DNA from: Rhodocollybia butyracea
Taxonomy: Eukaryota; Basidiomycota; Agaricomycetes; Agaricales; Omphalotaceae
Direction of reading: 5' to 3'
DNA length: 64,000 nt
Assembly (NCBI GenBank): GCA_015501585.1
Contig: JADNRY010000134.1
Span: forward strand, 62,001 to 126,000
Shown piece by piece: positions 11,460 through 24,500 of the stretch; within the stretch, counting starts at the first letter, position 1; each line of letters starts with the position of its first letter. Below the pieces are notes generated by a model. That model ran no database searches and was not told the DNA's origin. It saw only the letters and a list, made by a program, of their open reading frames with translations. The translations under genes were made by a program, and so were the position numbers.

Positions 11460-14070
11460 CCTGTCTGCAAATTATATAGTTACAGGATCGGACCAAGACC
11501 GGCTAAGAGCTTGAAACTCTCTATCATATGACGGGACGAATGTAGTTAGTACATGGTACCGTGAAAGTATTAGGTGCCGTAACCCACACTTAAAGACTCG
11601 CACATCAATAGAGAGATCTCTTGGTATGTCTATAGCTTCCCTGGCCTGCCATTCTCAGCCTATTCTGATTCTCGAAAGATGTCGTTTGATGGACTTGATT
11701 CACAAGAGCAGGTTACAGCCCAAATTGACGTCCTTTCTGCGAAACCTCCACGTTGTTTATGACCCTCGCACTAATCCACTATATTAACGTACAGTGCATG
11801 ATAGAAGTATCGGCCGTCGTTTCGGCGAGGGGATCCTCATCCGGATCAATTCTGTCTTCCTCTCCAGAGTACCGGCACCGGGGCAATCTTCTGGATCCGG
11901 ATTTAGCATGGCGTGTAATAAAATATTCCCTTACTCGGTATTAATATTATTATATGCTCGAGTGCTAGAAGCATTGAGATATTGAGATAAGCTGATAATA
12001 TATGGACACTGTGTGCGGTGGCGCCGGGATTTTTACTACCCTATCTGCCTTGAGGTCCAACGTCGGCCGAATATTGGCCGAGTGTACTCACCTCACGACT
12101 TGGATACAGCTCTTCGACTTTGGGCATACTTATTAGAAAGGAGGATTCAGCACAACGTTAATAGTTTTTTTGTGTCTCTGCGTTTATGAACCGACAGAAG
12201 ACAGGTCATAACTAAGTACATTTAAAGTTTGCTTCAATTGCCTTGCGATACTACGCAACTCAAAATGGAGAAACCGTCCCATAAGTGACCCTGTTCTCAC
12301 GTATGAGATCTACTACTTTGATTTTCCATTTTCGGTGTACAAGTTGCTCGTAGTCCAGTGTGAAGGCCCGCTCTTAAAATTTTATTTACATAGCTCGGGG
12401 TGGTCCCCAGAACTTCTTCGCTCCAAGATTCACCGCATACGAATGTCCATATCTCACCTGTAATTGTTTCCTTTTTTGGCATGATAACCTTAAATTAAGT
12501 AGCATTCATTCCCGAGTACCCGTACAGGATATGTAGCTTAATCAATACACACTATAGTGCATAGTAGAATAAGTGATTAGCCCGAACAAAGCTCTCGCTA
12601 CTGCTAAAAGTGGATTCTTCAGCCTCCGAAAAGCATGAGAACTACATACGAACTTAGTGTCCTCGACGATGCTTGCCTCTCAAAATTTCCTCAGCTCCAA
12701 GGGCAACATCTCTTCGAGTTTAAGATTTCATCCTGATACTCGGGTCGCTTACAAACATTTCTTTTGCCCAAAATCTCAACTTCGGGCATGTAAGTACGAT
12801 TTTACGTGCCCACTCAATAATAATTTTTGGGTCAGGCTCATGGGACAGCCTGAGTTTCGCCCCCGATTTTGGGGTGCATGAGCTGTCCGTGTTCTTAGGC
12901 CCCGACGTCGACCGACGACTTGGTATATAAATCCATTCGAAGCTTGTAAAGAAGCACCGCCCACCGCCGAGCGCCTACTCCAGTTACCCTGTCTTGGTAC
13001 CCCTACCTGAGTACCTGTAGGCTGTACGCACGGTGTGAAAGTGGGGCGAACGAGGGAAAAATAATAATCATTACTATACTGTATTTTAGGGTCGCCCTTT
13101 CACAACGATTTCTTCTGGGGAATTAAGCGTATTGGGTCCTGCCAGGTGTGCATTCCCGTGTCGTCCGTGTTGTCTCCAGCGGAGCTAAAGAGTCTTCGGT
13201 GGCGTAATAATCGATATTTTGTTTGATTGAAAGGTTTTCGGCTCTATATATTTGAACTCCGACTTGAAGGGCGGGGGTGCTCGGATGGGGATGGGAATGG
13301 GGAGCAGAAGAGCGCGAAAAATCGAGGGAGAAAATGGAGAGACTACATAATAATAAGACAGGTTCTTGGAGAGAAACCAGGTTAATTTCTATTATTTCTT
13401 TCGCTAGGTTCAAAAGCTTCCGAGTCACGATTGCATTGTGAACATTGGAAGCCTTGTTCAAATTAATTAAGCAGTGCTCGACACTTTGCACAAAGAAACG
13501 GGTATCAGGAGGTCCACATGCGTTCGCTGTGTTCCCTGTCACTGGTGATTTTTAGCAAGGTTGATTGCGAACTCCAGGTTTCCGCCACGTGACATTTTCA
13601 GCTCAACAAGTAGTAGTAGGGGTTTTGCTTACTAAAAAGATGTAAACCACAGGCACCAATCCCGCCCTGCCCAAACGCGCAACGTCGCGTGTGTAAACTC
13701 CTGTGTAGCTCACTGATAGCACACTGTCACGATCTGCGATAGTATACCGAAGCTGCTTAGATCAACGTGGCAGTGGGCGCACACACGTTGTTCGCAGTGA
13801 CATAGGTACTAGTAGAATTGTATGCTTCAGCCTTCAATGCAAAAAGGTTTTCATTCTAGATCAGCGCGTCATTAAGATTAACGAGTCGTATCGAATCTGA
13901 AGTAGCGTAAGCTCTTACTCATAGAAAATATGTCAGTAGCGCATGGCAGTCGCATGGCTCTGTCAATAGTATTCAATATTCAATCTCTAAATATCAGTGC
14001 ATAGATCCAGGCTGATAAGTAACAATGAGGGACTTCCAGGTTCGAGAGAGAATTGCCAGCAGATGGTGGG
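11460..14070. other. Gene-poor stretch
   Basis: About 2.6 kb with no supportable gene. The longest frame (13123-13542, minus, 139 codons) has no recognisable domain, signal peptide or splice extension and is not called. Confidence 0.55.
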
Positions 14071-16564
14071 TTATGAAGAAATGGGCTCGAGCTTATCTGA
14101 GTCTGCCTCAGCGTCGCTCGTGAGTGTCCACTCGTCGTCCCCAATCGATCCACCACTTGCAGAGGGTATCTTCGCGCCCCTCCTCCGTAAGAAAGCGACG
14201 ACCTCGGTGGCATAGCGCCACCCCCACTCCTGAGAGTCATCAACTACTCCGTTTGAGCTCGTCCCAACCCCAGCCCCTGCTGTTCGAGTTCCATTCAGCC
14301 CTCCATAAAGTTGAGCCAGATCCCGACTGGCTCGAACTTTTATGAGCTTTTTACCACGCTCCGTTGAAGCTGCACCTTCTAATTGGTCAAAAAATGTAGC
14401 GAGCGCTTTGACCGCTTCGACCCGCGCACGGAGGACGTGCCGCATGATTCGGCGTGTAGGGGGGCGGCGGCGGGAACGCGAACGTGGGTTTACAGGAGGT
14501 TCCTGTTCCCCCGGAAGAACCAGGTTAGGATCTGGGAGGAGTTGAGGAAGGTTGCTTGTTGAAATTGATGGCGATGCGGCTGTGGTGGTATTGGCGGATT
14601 TAGGTTTGTCTATCCACGGGTTTTCCTTCGGTATACTAGGAGTTGTATATGGGGAAAGTGCAGTGAGGGACAGGTCCCATTTCTTTGGTGCCCAGATGCC
14701 GATGAGGACACGCCATGCCGCAATGAACCGACGTGCACTTTTTAAAAAAAAAAAAGTAGAGTTAGACCACGGAAGAAGAGCATCAGAGAAAACACTTACA
14801 CCTCATAGTTGGCTGGGAGAAGACGAGAGAAACGATTAAAATTTATCCGTAAGATTTATTTTTAAAGCCCACATACCATTGATCATTCTGTTATGGTAGA
14901 TGGCGAACATGTATACTGTAGTCGCGGCGAGGATAGCGCCAAATGGGGTATACCAGAATAGAGCCCATAGAAAGAAGAAAGCAGCAGGGTAAATCAGAAA
15001 CAGCGATACCAACCCAAATGCAACTTTGTTTTGAGCTTGAGTTTCCTCCTCGTCATGCACGAGATGGGCACCGAAACGGCCCATGATGTAAACGGGCATG
15101 TGTATGATAAGGGAAAGAGGAAGAAGGGAAGATGCAAGAGAGAGGTACACGTGTCACGGATAAAAATGAGGAGGGTGAGGAGACGGCTGGGGAGTGTTAC
15201 CGGTTTATGGGGATCCAAGTCTCGAGGAAGAGGGAGAGTAGAAAGAATGGAATTAGTGAGATTGGTAGACTGTAAAAGGGAGTAATATTCCAACAGCTTA
15301 TTTTGCACATGGCTGAAGTTTGGCGTAACATCAGCTGTAGAGAACAGGTCTACAAGTCTATATTTTTCAAATATCTCAGAAATGGGTCGGAAGATACACA
15401 AAACAACATACGTCTGAGAAATTGCCACGAATTCATCCAGGCTGATAGTTCCTTCCTTTTCCCAAAGGATGTCACGAGCCATTCTCGCAGAGTAAAGGGT
15501 ATCCCTGAGATAACATGAGATCAGTGCGAATGCACGTATGCTCCCAAACATACCAGTCCGTAGCGTTTACCGTGTGTTTTAAAAGCTCGCTTTCAATGGC
15601 CTGACTGAGTTGTTTCGCCGCCGCTCGTGGGGCACCTTCTACGTCCGAAAAAAAGAGTTCCTTGTACGGATCCATGGAGATTGGCTGTCCAAATCTTGTT
15701 ACAAGCAAGTCAACACAGATATATATACATAACAAGCGAGTAGGTTCCTCACTCTATGATAACCTGTATCCATTCCGCCAGGTAATCAGCGAATCAGCAG
15801 CACCCAAGGCGGTTTGACTCACCCTACTCCTATATTTCGATTTGTTCGTATACACAATCGCGGCGGGTATGACCTGGACTGGTTGCGATCCAGGGTTTTC
15901 TCGTGCATATTTCGTGTACTCGAGTGCAGCCCAAGCAGCTCCATCTTTTATTTGCATTATCCTCGGCTCTGTGTAACTAGTCCCTTCGGAAAGGTCGATG
16001 GGGCATTGCCAAATGAGAGAATAACTTGGCATACCTTCAGGAAATAAGGCAACTGCAGAACCTTTGGCCAAAGCTTCGATAGTTCCACGAAAAAGAACCT
16101 GACGATCCTTGGACTTGCGGTCGACAGGGATGTTGCCAGAGGAAAGAAGGATTTGGCGCATTACGGGATTGCCAAACAGGGAAGCTGGTTCACTACATTA
16201 GTAGACCGTAGAGATGAGATGCAATCAGCGGCACACCTTTACTCCAGTAGTGCAGTATTCGCTTATTCGGGAATGTTGTCGCTGTGAAAAGTGAGACATA
16301 TAGGTTGCGGCGTTCAACTGTATGGCCTTGGACGCACACAAAATTACTGGGTCCAACATCATGTTGTGGTGAGTAGCCGTCCTATAGCACAAGTTGAAAG
16401 TGAGCAAAAAAAAAATGTGGCAAAAGAACATACACAATGATTGGTCCTGTCTGTGGTACATTTTCACCTCCAATTACCCGGATTTCAGAAAAAAAAGATA
16501 CAGCGGCGAGACCGGTAACATAGCGAATTAGACGGTGAAGAACGAAATAATCGTTTCCCGACAT
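14071..16564 (-). CDS. Glycerol-3-phosphate / dihydroxyacetone-phosphate acyltransferase (SCT1/GPT2-like), with one apparent 1-nt frameshift
   Basis: First acylation step of glycerolipid synthesis, at the ER membrane. Exons: 16434-16564, 16338-16381, 16237-16281, 16035-16184, 15823-15983, 15753-15763, 15554-15694, 14877-15504, 14800-14812, 14071-14737. The PlsC-type acyltransferase motifs are HHNMMLD (His49-x4-Asp54) and FPEGTS (about 121-126), each rebuilt across an intron. The C-terminal half has hydrophobic segments (for example FGLVSLFLIYPAAFFFLWAL) and an Arg/Ser-rich tail. Exons of 11 and 13 nt are required for frame. In exon 8 the frame breaks at a run of three G (plus strand, 15111-15113); one extra base restores the conserved membrane segment, about 663 residues in all. 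Family is secure; substrate preference (G3P or DHAP) is from family knowledge. Confidence 0.9.
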
Positions 16565-19500
16565 TGTGTCTCAAGCAAGAAGTGGACAGTGATGGTCAGA
16601 AAACAAGTTACATAATTACAGGTAATCGGCGCCACACAGTGACAGTGTAAGTAGTCCTGACTCTTCTAACAGAGGACCAGATATATGGCTCTGGGGAGAA
16701 CTGGAATTCGATGGAAATTCACAGGATATATCTCGTCATTTTGACCATGATGTACAACTCAATGAACCTCAATGCTGCCTCGCTTTGGTGGTGACATCCA
16801 ATCCAAAACGTCTAATTTCGCTGTCAGTGTTGAGGAGCCACACATTCGGTAGGCAGATTGTACCCGTACTATAATTTGTAGCTAGGTATTTCCTTCGCAT
16901 CCTTGCTGCACCCTAGTCATCCGAATCAAAAAGTTCGGACGAGCTCACCGACCCAAACCTTCATCATTTCAAGATCTCCCGGCTGAATTGTCCTCGAAAC
17001 GACCTACTCGAGCTGTCCGGGAGCTATCCTTCACTCAGTCTAGTCTGAACCATAGCTACTAGTTAACTATCCTCCGGATTCCGACCCTTGGCGCCTGGCA
17101 CCAAGCACTACGTTCTCTCGGGCAGCACAGGAACTCCACCGTCTACTTCAGCCTAACTGGAAGCTATTGGTTTCGTCGACAATTAAATGAAATATGTTCT
17201 TACAATCGGAATCTCGGGGCTCCGAAGCTTTGGCAAACGGGTAGATGAAAGACTATATTTCGCGGCCTATTCCAAGTGGAATCACCATTGCGTTGTGACT
17301 CGTTCCGGCCGACGGAATTGTTTTTGAACTCTTCGGTGAGACAGAAACATAGAATTTAAGTAATTTGCTGAAACCGAAAGAGGAATTTCCCTTTCTGCGT
17401 AGTAGGATGGGTGGGGTCGGCAAACAAACTTTAATATGGCCATCTATATCCCAGTCCATACAAATGAGGATACCTGTCTATCCTTCGATCATGGATCTTA
17501 CCTCGCTGGCTCTGAAAGCACATGTATAGGCTCATGAATCGCCTCATGCCTTGAAGTTGTTCGCATTCCTCAACATTCAGATTCAATTTTCGCGGTTAAT
17601 CGGAAAGTAGGACTCGGAGACAGTGAATATTCTTCTGGTCATTTGCAGATTCGAGTCACAGATCAAAGTGGTATGTGGATGGGATGTGGATACGCGAAGC
17701 AATAAACTGAAACACGTTAGTAGAAAAGCAAGCCGCATAACATACTTCTAAAATAAGGCATCGTTGTTTTTGCGAAAAGCACAATTTGTATGCCGCCACG
17801 AAGCCCTACCTCCTCCCTGCAAGGTGTCATTGTCAAGTCCATACCTCGATCGGAGCATCTTAAGTCAGGTTCGAAAGGAGGGTCTCGGACACTTGGCTAA
17901 GTCCAAAAAGTCGCAATCTCCGGGACAAGGATTAGAGGTAGGTAAGAATAGAATGTGATCAGAAAGGTCGACATCCACACAGAACAATGCAACAAGACAG
18001 TGAGATGGTTGCACTTGTAGAACGCATACAAATTGATAGTTGCATAGACGAAATGAAAGCTCAAAAAAGTCATTTATTCACAGGGAATGCCAAATATCGT
18101 ACGAAATCGTGAGGTGCCGCAAACAGGAGGTAAAAAGACCTCGATTTTCGAAGTAAAAGAGAAGCAAGCCGTTGGAGTCGTTGGGGGCCTGACATAGATG
18201 CTCCAACGACGAAAAGGCAGCTTGTAATGAATAAGACGCAAAAAAGACCGAAGCGGATCCTATGCTCAAAGTCGAACGTAAACCTTTCCACCAGTCGCCT
18301 TCATACTGAAGGAGTTGAGGTCCACATCCCAATAAAGGTATATTGATGAAGGTGCCAGTTACCCATTTTTTATATTTCCTGAATGCAGTGGACCAAGGGC
18401 ATATTTCACTCACCAGTATACTTTGGATACAATCAGTGTATAATCCATATTGCTTGCTCTAAATTTTCGGAGCTCGCGACGGAGTGACAGTCAATGAGGT
18501 CTGACTAAGCGTATGAAGTCTTCTAGCATTCTCCCATCCTCGTTGACCCCACTTTTTTTGTCGCCCACCCACCCAAGCGATTCACAAGTCATGAAAAAAC
18601 GACGTCTACCCAAAAATCAAATTCGACACAGGGTGTGGTTCACCCTCACCCTACAGGCAAGATGCTCGGATGAAGAGGTAACACGTTGGCAAATCATGTC
18701 TGACCATAGAGGAACTGTAACCTCGCCTGGGATGTTGAATGCTGGTATCTTGCGGATGCTCAATCTCAGCCATGCTATTTTCCCTGCATCGTTATCAATT
18801 ACTACTACGTGGTGCGCAGATGGTTCGGCCTCACAAGCCTAACAGAACCCACATCTGCACTGTCGCAGACTATCTCCCTCCCATCGCTACCTGCACGGTC
18901 CCCAGTGAAGAAGAGTCTCTACCCTGTAGCACACAGAATCTTCCGTGACTGAGGCTGTCCAGAAGTAGGGAGCTTGGGGGAATAGCCCTGGTATACGTGG
19001 ACACTGTTAGCATTTCTCAGCGTGACGGATGCTGCCCCAAGTTGGGACGGCGATGCAGATAACGACTCGTAGTATGGCGCCAAGAAATAACTCAAGGATG
19101 ACAAGGACGTGGATCGGAAAGAGAGCGTTAGACTTACGATGCCCCGGTCACCTTGGTTGGCTTACTATCAAGTGCAAGTGCTGCTAGCGGAGACAATATT
19201 TCCCCTATTAGTACACATATAGGCGATGTGTGTTTCACGGAGCCCGGCTGTTTTCAAATGGGACCCACCAGTTCACCGACCTCAAGCTCTGAGACAGCGC
19301 CGACATTTCCTGATCTCTCGCTTGCAATAATTCGCTTTGCGCACAAAGAGAAACCGAGCCCTTTCCCCACTTGAGCTTCCATAGTCTCCGAGAGGAGGCT
19401 GGAGTCAGGAAAGTCGGCTCACCCCTCCACCTTTAGCCATGGGGAGCAACATAAACTAAAATATTCGCTGTAGAAGTTCTGGTCGAATTCGACGAACGAT

Positions 19501-20203
19501 GTAATTTTTTTGAGGGAAGTAATTTCGGCAACCTTTTCACCCTCTTTCCAAAAATGTTAAAATGTTTCACCTGGAAACTTGATTGTTTGCGGCAGATAGA
19601 TGCGAGTGTTCAGCTAAAATCTCTATATATGAGATCGAGAGGTATTTCAAGCTCGACCACGTGGCGAAGGTGAAACGGGAACACCGAATTCGATGATCAA
19701 TTAGGATAAGTCGCGTGGCCCAATCGGCTTTTCCTTTTCAAGACAATCTCGACCTCTTTACGTATTCAAGCACAACGTGCTATCAGTGCTACGAGGCGCT
19801 ACGGCGACCTCCTTGCTTGAGTAATAATACAGAGCGCTGCCGTTGAGTACTGATAATATATATCCATTGAATGTGGTAGGATTGGCTAACCCAGGACGGA
19901 CGCAGCTTCAAGCCCGAATATTCACCCCCAACTCGGACATGTACCAGGGAAACTGGCATAGCCTCTTCTTGCGCTGAAAGGTCTTTGGACGCTGTTAAGC
20001 ATTTTGAGATTCATATACATACGGCTCTTCGTGAATTCGATCGGAAGTCGGACTCTTACAGCCTCTTTGCGGGAAGTCAGATCAAGGAGCTTCTTTTGTC
20101 CATAAGTATGGAAACCCAAGCTTCTCAAAAGATTTGTCTCCCATCCCTCTGTTAAATTTTCTCTTTCTCCTTCCGCCTTGTTTCTAAAATTCTTTTAAAC
20201 AAG
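16565..20203. other. Long gene-poor stretch
   Basis: About 3.6 kb with no supportable gene. A 111-codon minus frame at 18078-18413 and shorter ones lack recognisable motifs. The sequence is stop-rich in all frames and may contain old, decayed material. Confidence 0.5.
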
Positions 20204-21140
20204 ATGATGAAATCTGCTTTGCTACCATCTGCTTTAGCGTGTTGCTCATTTGAAGCACGTACTATACTGCTCCAAATTCGAAGCGGACTATAACCATCGC
20301 TGGTAAGCACTCTTCATCGTAAATGTCTTACTCTTCCTCCTCCTCATTCTCCACAGACTCGAAGTTCTGAACTATGCTTCCTTCTCGAGTAACTTGAAGT
20401 TGCGTTCTACCTTTTGGCCAATTTCCCTGTTGAGTCGGAATCGTCGCTACCGTCCGGGTGAATTAGGAAGAGATCCTGGGATAGGAAAAAGCTCATGGAG
20501 TTGTTGGATGCTGAGTCGACATCCGATGAGGGGGAGCAACCCGTGGAAGCTTGCGTATACGTTTTGCGAGTGCATAGATCTTCCATTCTTCTAGGTACAT
20601 TACTGATAATTATTTATAGTAGCAGTGCTGTGGATGTTGAATCGTTCATTGTCACGGTAGTGGGTGCAGCTTTCGTTCATTTCTACCAGCTTATCACATT
20701 CTCCATTCATCTCCTAGGCTCTCATCCCGGGTGCCGTCACTACTATTTCTACCGAAGGTTGCCAATCTCACCGTGCAGAAATTGAACCCGTGAATTGGTG
20801 CATTTGAGGTCCCCCTCTCGCCGAACAAATTTTCACCATCGCTTCGAGCTTTATCGTCTCATACCATACCCACCTCCATTATTGTCACGAGACCATTCCC
20901 GCCACTCGCTACCCCAACGACTGTACCTCCTAACAACAAGTTCAACTCTCATTCAGCACACAGTCATACTCTGCGGAGGATTTGGCTGTCGCTTTCCTCG
21001 CTTCGAATGGAACTATCTTTGAAGCAAATCTCCGGTGACTCGTCCATACTGACCATCCCGACGAAAGAGCCACAGGTCCGGCACCAGTGATGTTTCCTTT
21101 CAATGCGATGGTTTATGTCAGACTTCCGGACTTTTTATTC
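20204..21140 (+). pseudogene. Decayed ferritin-like (Rds1-type) secreted protein, single module
   Basis: On the plus strand, fragments in several frames follow the order of the intact minus-strand ferritin-like gene at 54062-56258. In order they are a signal-peptide start (MMKSALLPSALA), a Ser linker, LNYA, ELLDAESTSDEGEQPVEAC (matching the module's FLDAVLTSAGAQTVEAC), SSAVDVESFI, NPSPCRN-like remains of the KLNPW region, LAVAFLASNGTIFE in shifted frames, and GPAPVMFPFNA near the end. Stops and frame changes interrupt it many times. It corresponds to one module, not to the fused two-module form, so it may descend from the pre-duplication gene or from one half. Confidence 0.85.
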
Positions 21141-21544
21141 GGACTTTTTTGATATATTTACATTACATGAGCGTACAAGTAGGCCTTCTGCTTCCACGCT
21201 TCTACTACGAAGTTTTATTCATTAATACAATGGAACGAAGCACTCATTCCCCCTTGCTTCGAGAGTCCAGATCTGAATTCAAACTCAGGTTCAAACCCGG
21301 CCACAAGACCACCCATCGATTATCAATTCGCCTTGAACATGGAGATTGTAGATGGCTCACGAGTGAGCCTTCGTGAAGGCTCCAAGTTGTCATAATTGGA
21401 TCCATAATTGAAGAAACTTAGAAAGCTTAACCAGCGGAACCGTGAGAACCAATGGCGCCAAAATGAATCGTGATCAAATCTGGGCTTGTTTGCACTTCAG
21501 CCTTGCTTCAGCCACTTTTCACTGAAATCAATGCCTATTTCATT

Positions 21545-24500
21545 ATGAGCCACACAAACGACGCGACGATAAGCTCTAGCTCCTCTTGGATTCCCTACAC
21601 TCCTTCCAATGGCCATCATTCTGTCCACAATCTGGAAAGTAGCGTTGATGAACTTTCCACAGACTATTTCCCTGAAAGCCACGCCGGATCATCGAGCCCA
21701 AGACCAACACCCAAATTGTCAACTTCATTTATGGTGGCGCCAGAATTAGGCAGTCGCCCTTCGCTTGGCCGCAGCGCAACATCACCTCATCTTCGCACTG
21801 GCAAAAGGCATAGCACAATTCCACGCATAAATACAGCACATACCCCTCGCCAGTGGTCCGTTTTCGCGCAACTGATGGAAAACGAAGGTCAGATAACACC
21901 TAAATCCGCTTCGTTCAAGAGAACACGTGGACCTGGCTCGGTGACCAGCGGTGACACTACACCCAGGGAAAGCATACTGGATTCTTATGTGTCGGCAGAT
22001 GTACAATCACCCATAAACGAAGACGAACACTTTGCTGGAGGACGAACACCTGCAGATTCCGACTTGGACTCTGAATCAGTCTCGGGCTCAGACTCGGAAG
22101 AGTCTTCGCGTGCTTCTCCAATTGAACAAGACGAACCTCAGCCCAAATGGTACTCATTCCGGAAAAGGCTACCTACCATTTCCGTGCTTCACCGCAATAT
22201 CTTCAAATGCGCCGTCGCGTACTTTGTTGCGTCTTTGTTTACCTTCAATCCTTTTCTTGCCGGATTCCTCAGTGATGTAGTATCGGGCGGCTCGAGACAG
22301 CATCGACCACTATCTAGTGCGCATATGGTGGCGACTGTGTACGTCTTTCTACCTTCCCGTCCTCATTTATGCTCATGTATTTCATCAATAGTGCAGTATA
22401 TTTCAATCCTGCCAAGACCATGGGCGGAATGATTGAAGCAGACTTTTTCTTCCTGTTCGGTGTATTCTACTCGGCCTTTATATGTCTTTCGTCCATGACG
22501 ATGTTTTGGTGGTTGGATGTGCATCGTGGATGGGAATGGCTTGCTGATTTATTGGCTATCATCTGGGTCGGAGTAGGGATGAGTTTCCTTGCTTGGATGA
22601 AAGTCTATATGGTATGAACGCGTCTTTTCATCTTCGGCCCTTTTTGTTTAACTCGAAACCACAGGCAAATCCTCAATTCAACACAGGTGAATAATGTTAG
22701 TATACCATGGTTTATTTTGCTCATAGTTTACCAGCTAGTAGTATGATGTCTATTATCATCTTTGTCGTGTAAGTTCTTCTGAGCCCTTCCCCCTACACCA
22801 AGGCTCACATACACGATAGGCTCGTCAAAGAAGGTGGACTCAATGTATTACTGCAAGTATCCTTCATCGTCTTCTGCGGTGCAGTCGTTTCCAACCTGGT
22901 TTGCTACCTGATATGGCCGCAATCTGCCACTGATTCTCTCCGTTCCAATATGATGAAAACTCTCGACTCATTCTCCACCCTCCTTGGAATGCTCACCGAT
23001 ACATTCCTCCTCGAAGAACCTCTGCATCCTCGCAGCCAAGGCCGCATCCAACGTGCCGTTGAAGCTCATCAGAGCAGTTTTACCTCATTGAAGAAAAACC
23101 TTAAAGAAGCACGCAGCGAATGGATCTTCTGGGGACGTTATCGCACTCCTTCTACTTCCGCCAGGTTTACTTCAGGAGCTGGACCGATACGCGATCCGGA
23201 TAGTGATGGTGGAAGGAAAAAGGCTTATCAGATGCTGTGGATAGTATGAATCGTCTCGCCCAGCATCTGAATGGCCTCCGAAGCGGGACGAGGTTGCAGT
23301 TTGAGCTGACACAAGCGGGAGCAGTAGAGCGCATTGCGAAGAAAAGCAAAAGGAAGTCTGGAACAGCGCCAAGTAAAACTGGACCGTTAGTTGACATTCC
23401 GTTGCCGGAACAGGTGATAGAGGAAGACGACGAAGAAGCTGCAATGTTGAAAGCTGCAGCAGTCATGTTTGGTGATTTGGTGGATGATCTAGGGCCTCCA
23501 ATGAAATCTCTTTCTGTGCGTCGTTTCTACCAGCTCTAATTGGCCAACTTCTCATTTTCCACTGTAGACAACCTGTACGAACGGCCTGAAACGTCTTCGG
23601 GAATCCATCCATCATTCACAACACGCCTTCCAGCGACGACGAAGGCGCCATGGAGACTTCCACTTTTCAGAATTCAACGGATTAATTGAGGGAATTGAAG
23701 CTGCCTTGCTTCGCTTTGAGAGCACTTCGAACCATGCTGTGATGAGGCTTTATCGCAAAAGTGATCTGATTCGGCTCTCCAGTCCGCATACGAGAGAATC
23801 AATGCCTACGACTCCGTCCTCTTTGCAGCGTCCAAATACTGTGATGTCCATGGCGGATAATGTCTTCACGGCGGTGGGAGATGGTACTGAGCATGTCTTT
23901 TTGGTATATTTGTCAGTGCTTCGGCCATTCAAAGTCTTCTTTGTGTGCTAACTGTTCGTCCAGCTTCATCTTTACCCTTCAGGAATTTGCTAGGGAGATG
24001 GCTATGCTTGTAGATGCTATGGAAAGAATTTATGCTATCGAGCAGGAACGACTGACCTGGAGTCGTTGGACGAGCCGGTTATACGATGCAGTGAAGAAAA
24101 GTTGGACGACGGGCCGTCTTGACGGCTCCGGGCCCAACGTCAAGAAAGGTGGACTTCGGAAACGGATTTGTGGGTATCATCATCGTTCAGGTTTGGTACT
24201 CATTTTAACGACCACCTCTAGCTCGAATAATCGTTCCTCAACAACGCAGTTTCCGACCCGTCTTTCCTAAAGTCACCCCTCACGCACCCGATACGATACA
24301 AACCCCTTCGCGCAAAAATCTAAACTTTATCGGGCGGATGAAACAGGGAATATGGTCTCTTGGAAAGAGGTTGAACGAGCGAGATACCAAGTTTGCCGTC
24401 AAAGCTGGTATGGCAACTGCAATACTTGCTGCTCCAGCATTTTTTGACTATACGAGGGCGTTCTTTGTCAAGTATTATGGTGATTGGGCTTTGATTTCTG

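Noticed and set aside
13123..13542. 139-codon minus-strand frame
   Set aside because: No domain, no plausible splice extension, composition unlike the confirmed genes; treated as chance.
18070..18413. Overlapping minus-strand frames with hydrophobic stretches
   Set aside because: Two overlapping frames of similar length with no recognisable family or intron support.
21470..21544. Upstream ATG of the BRE4-like gene
   Set aside because: Possible, but MSHTND at 21545 starts the Ser-rich N-terminus directly; kept as an alternative only.
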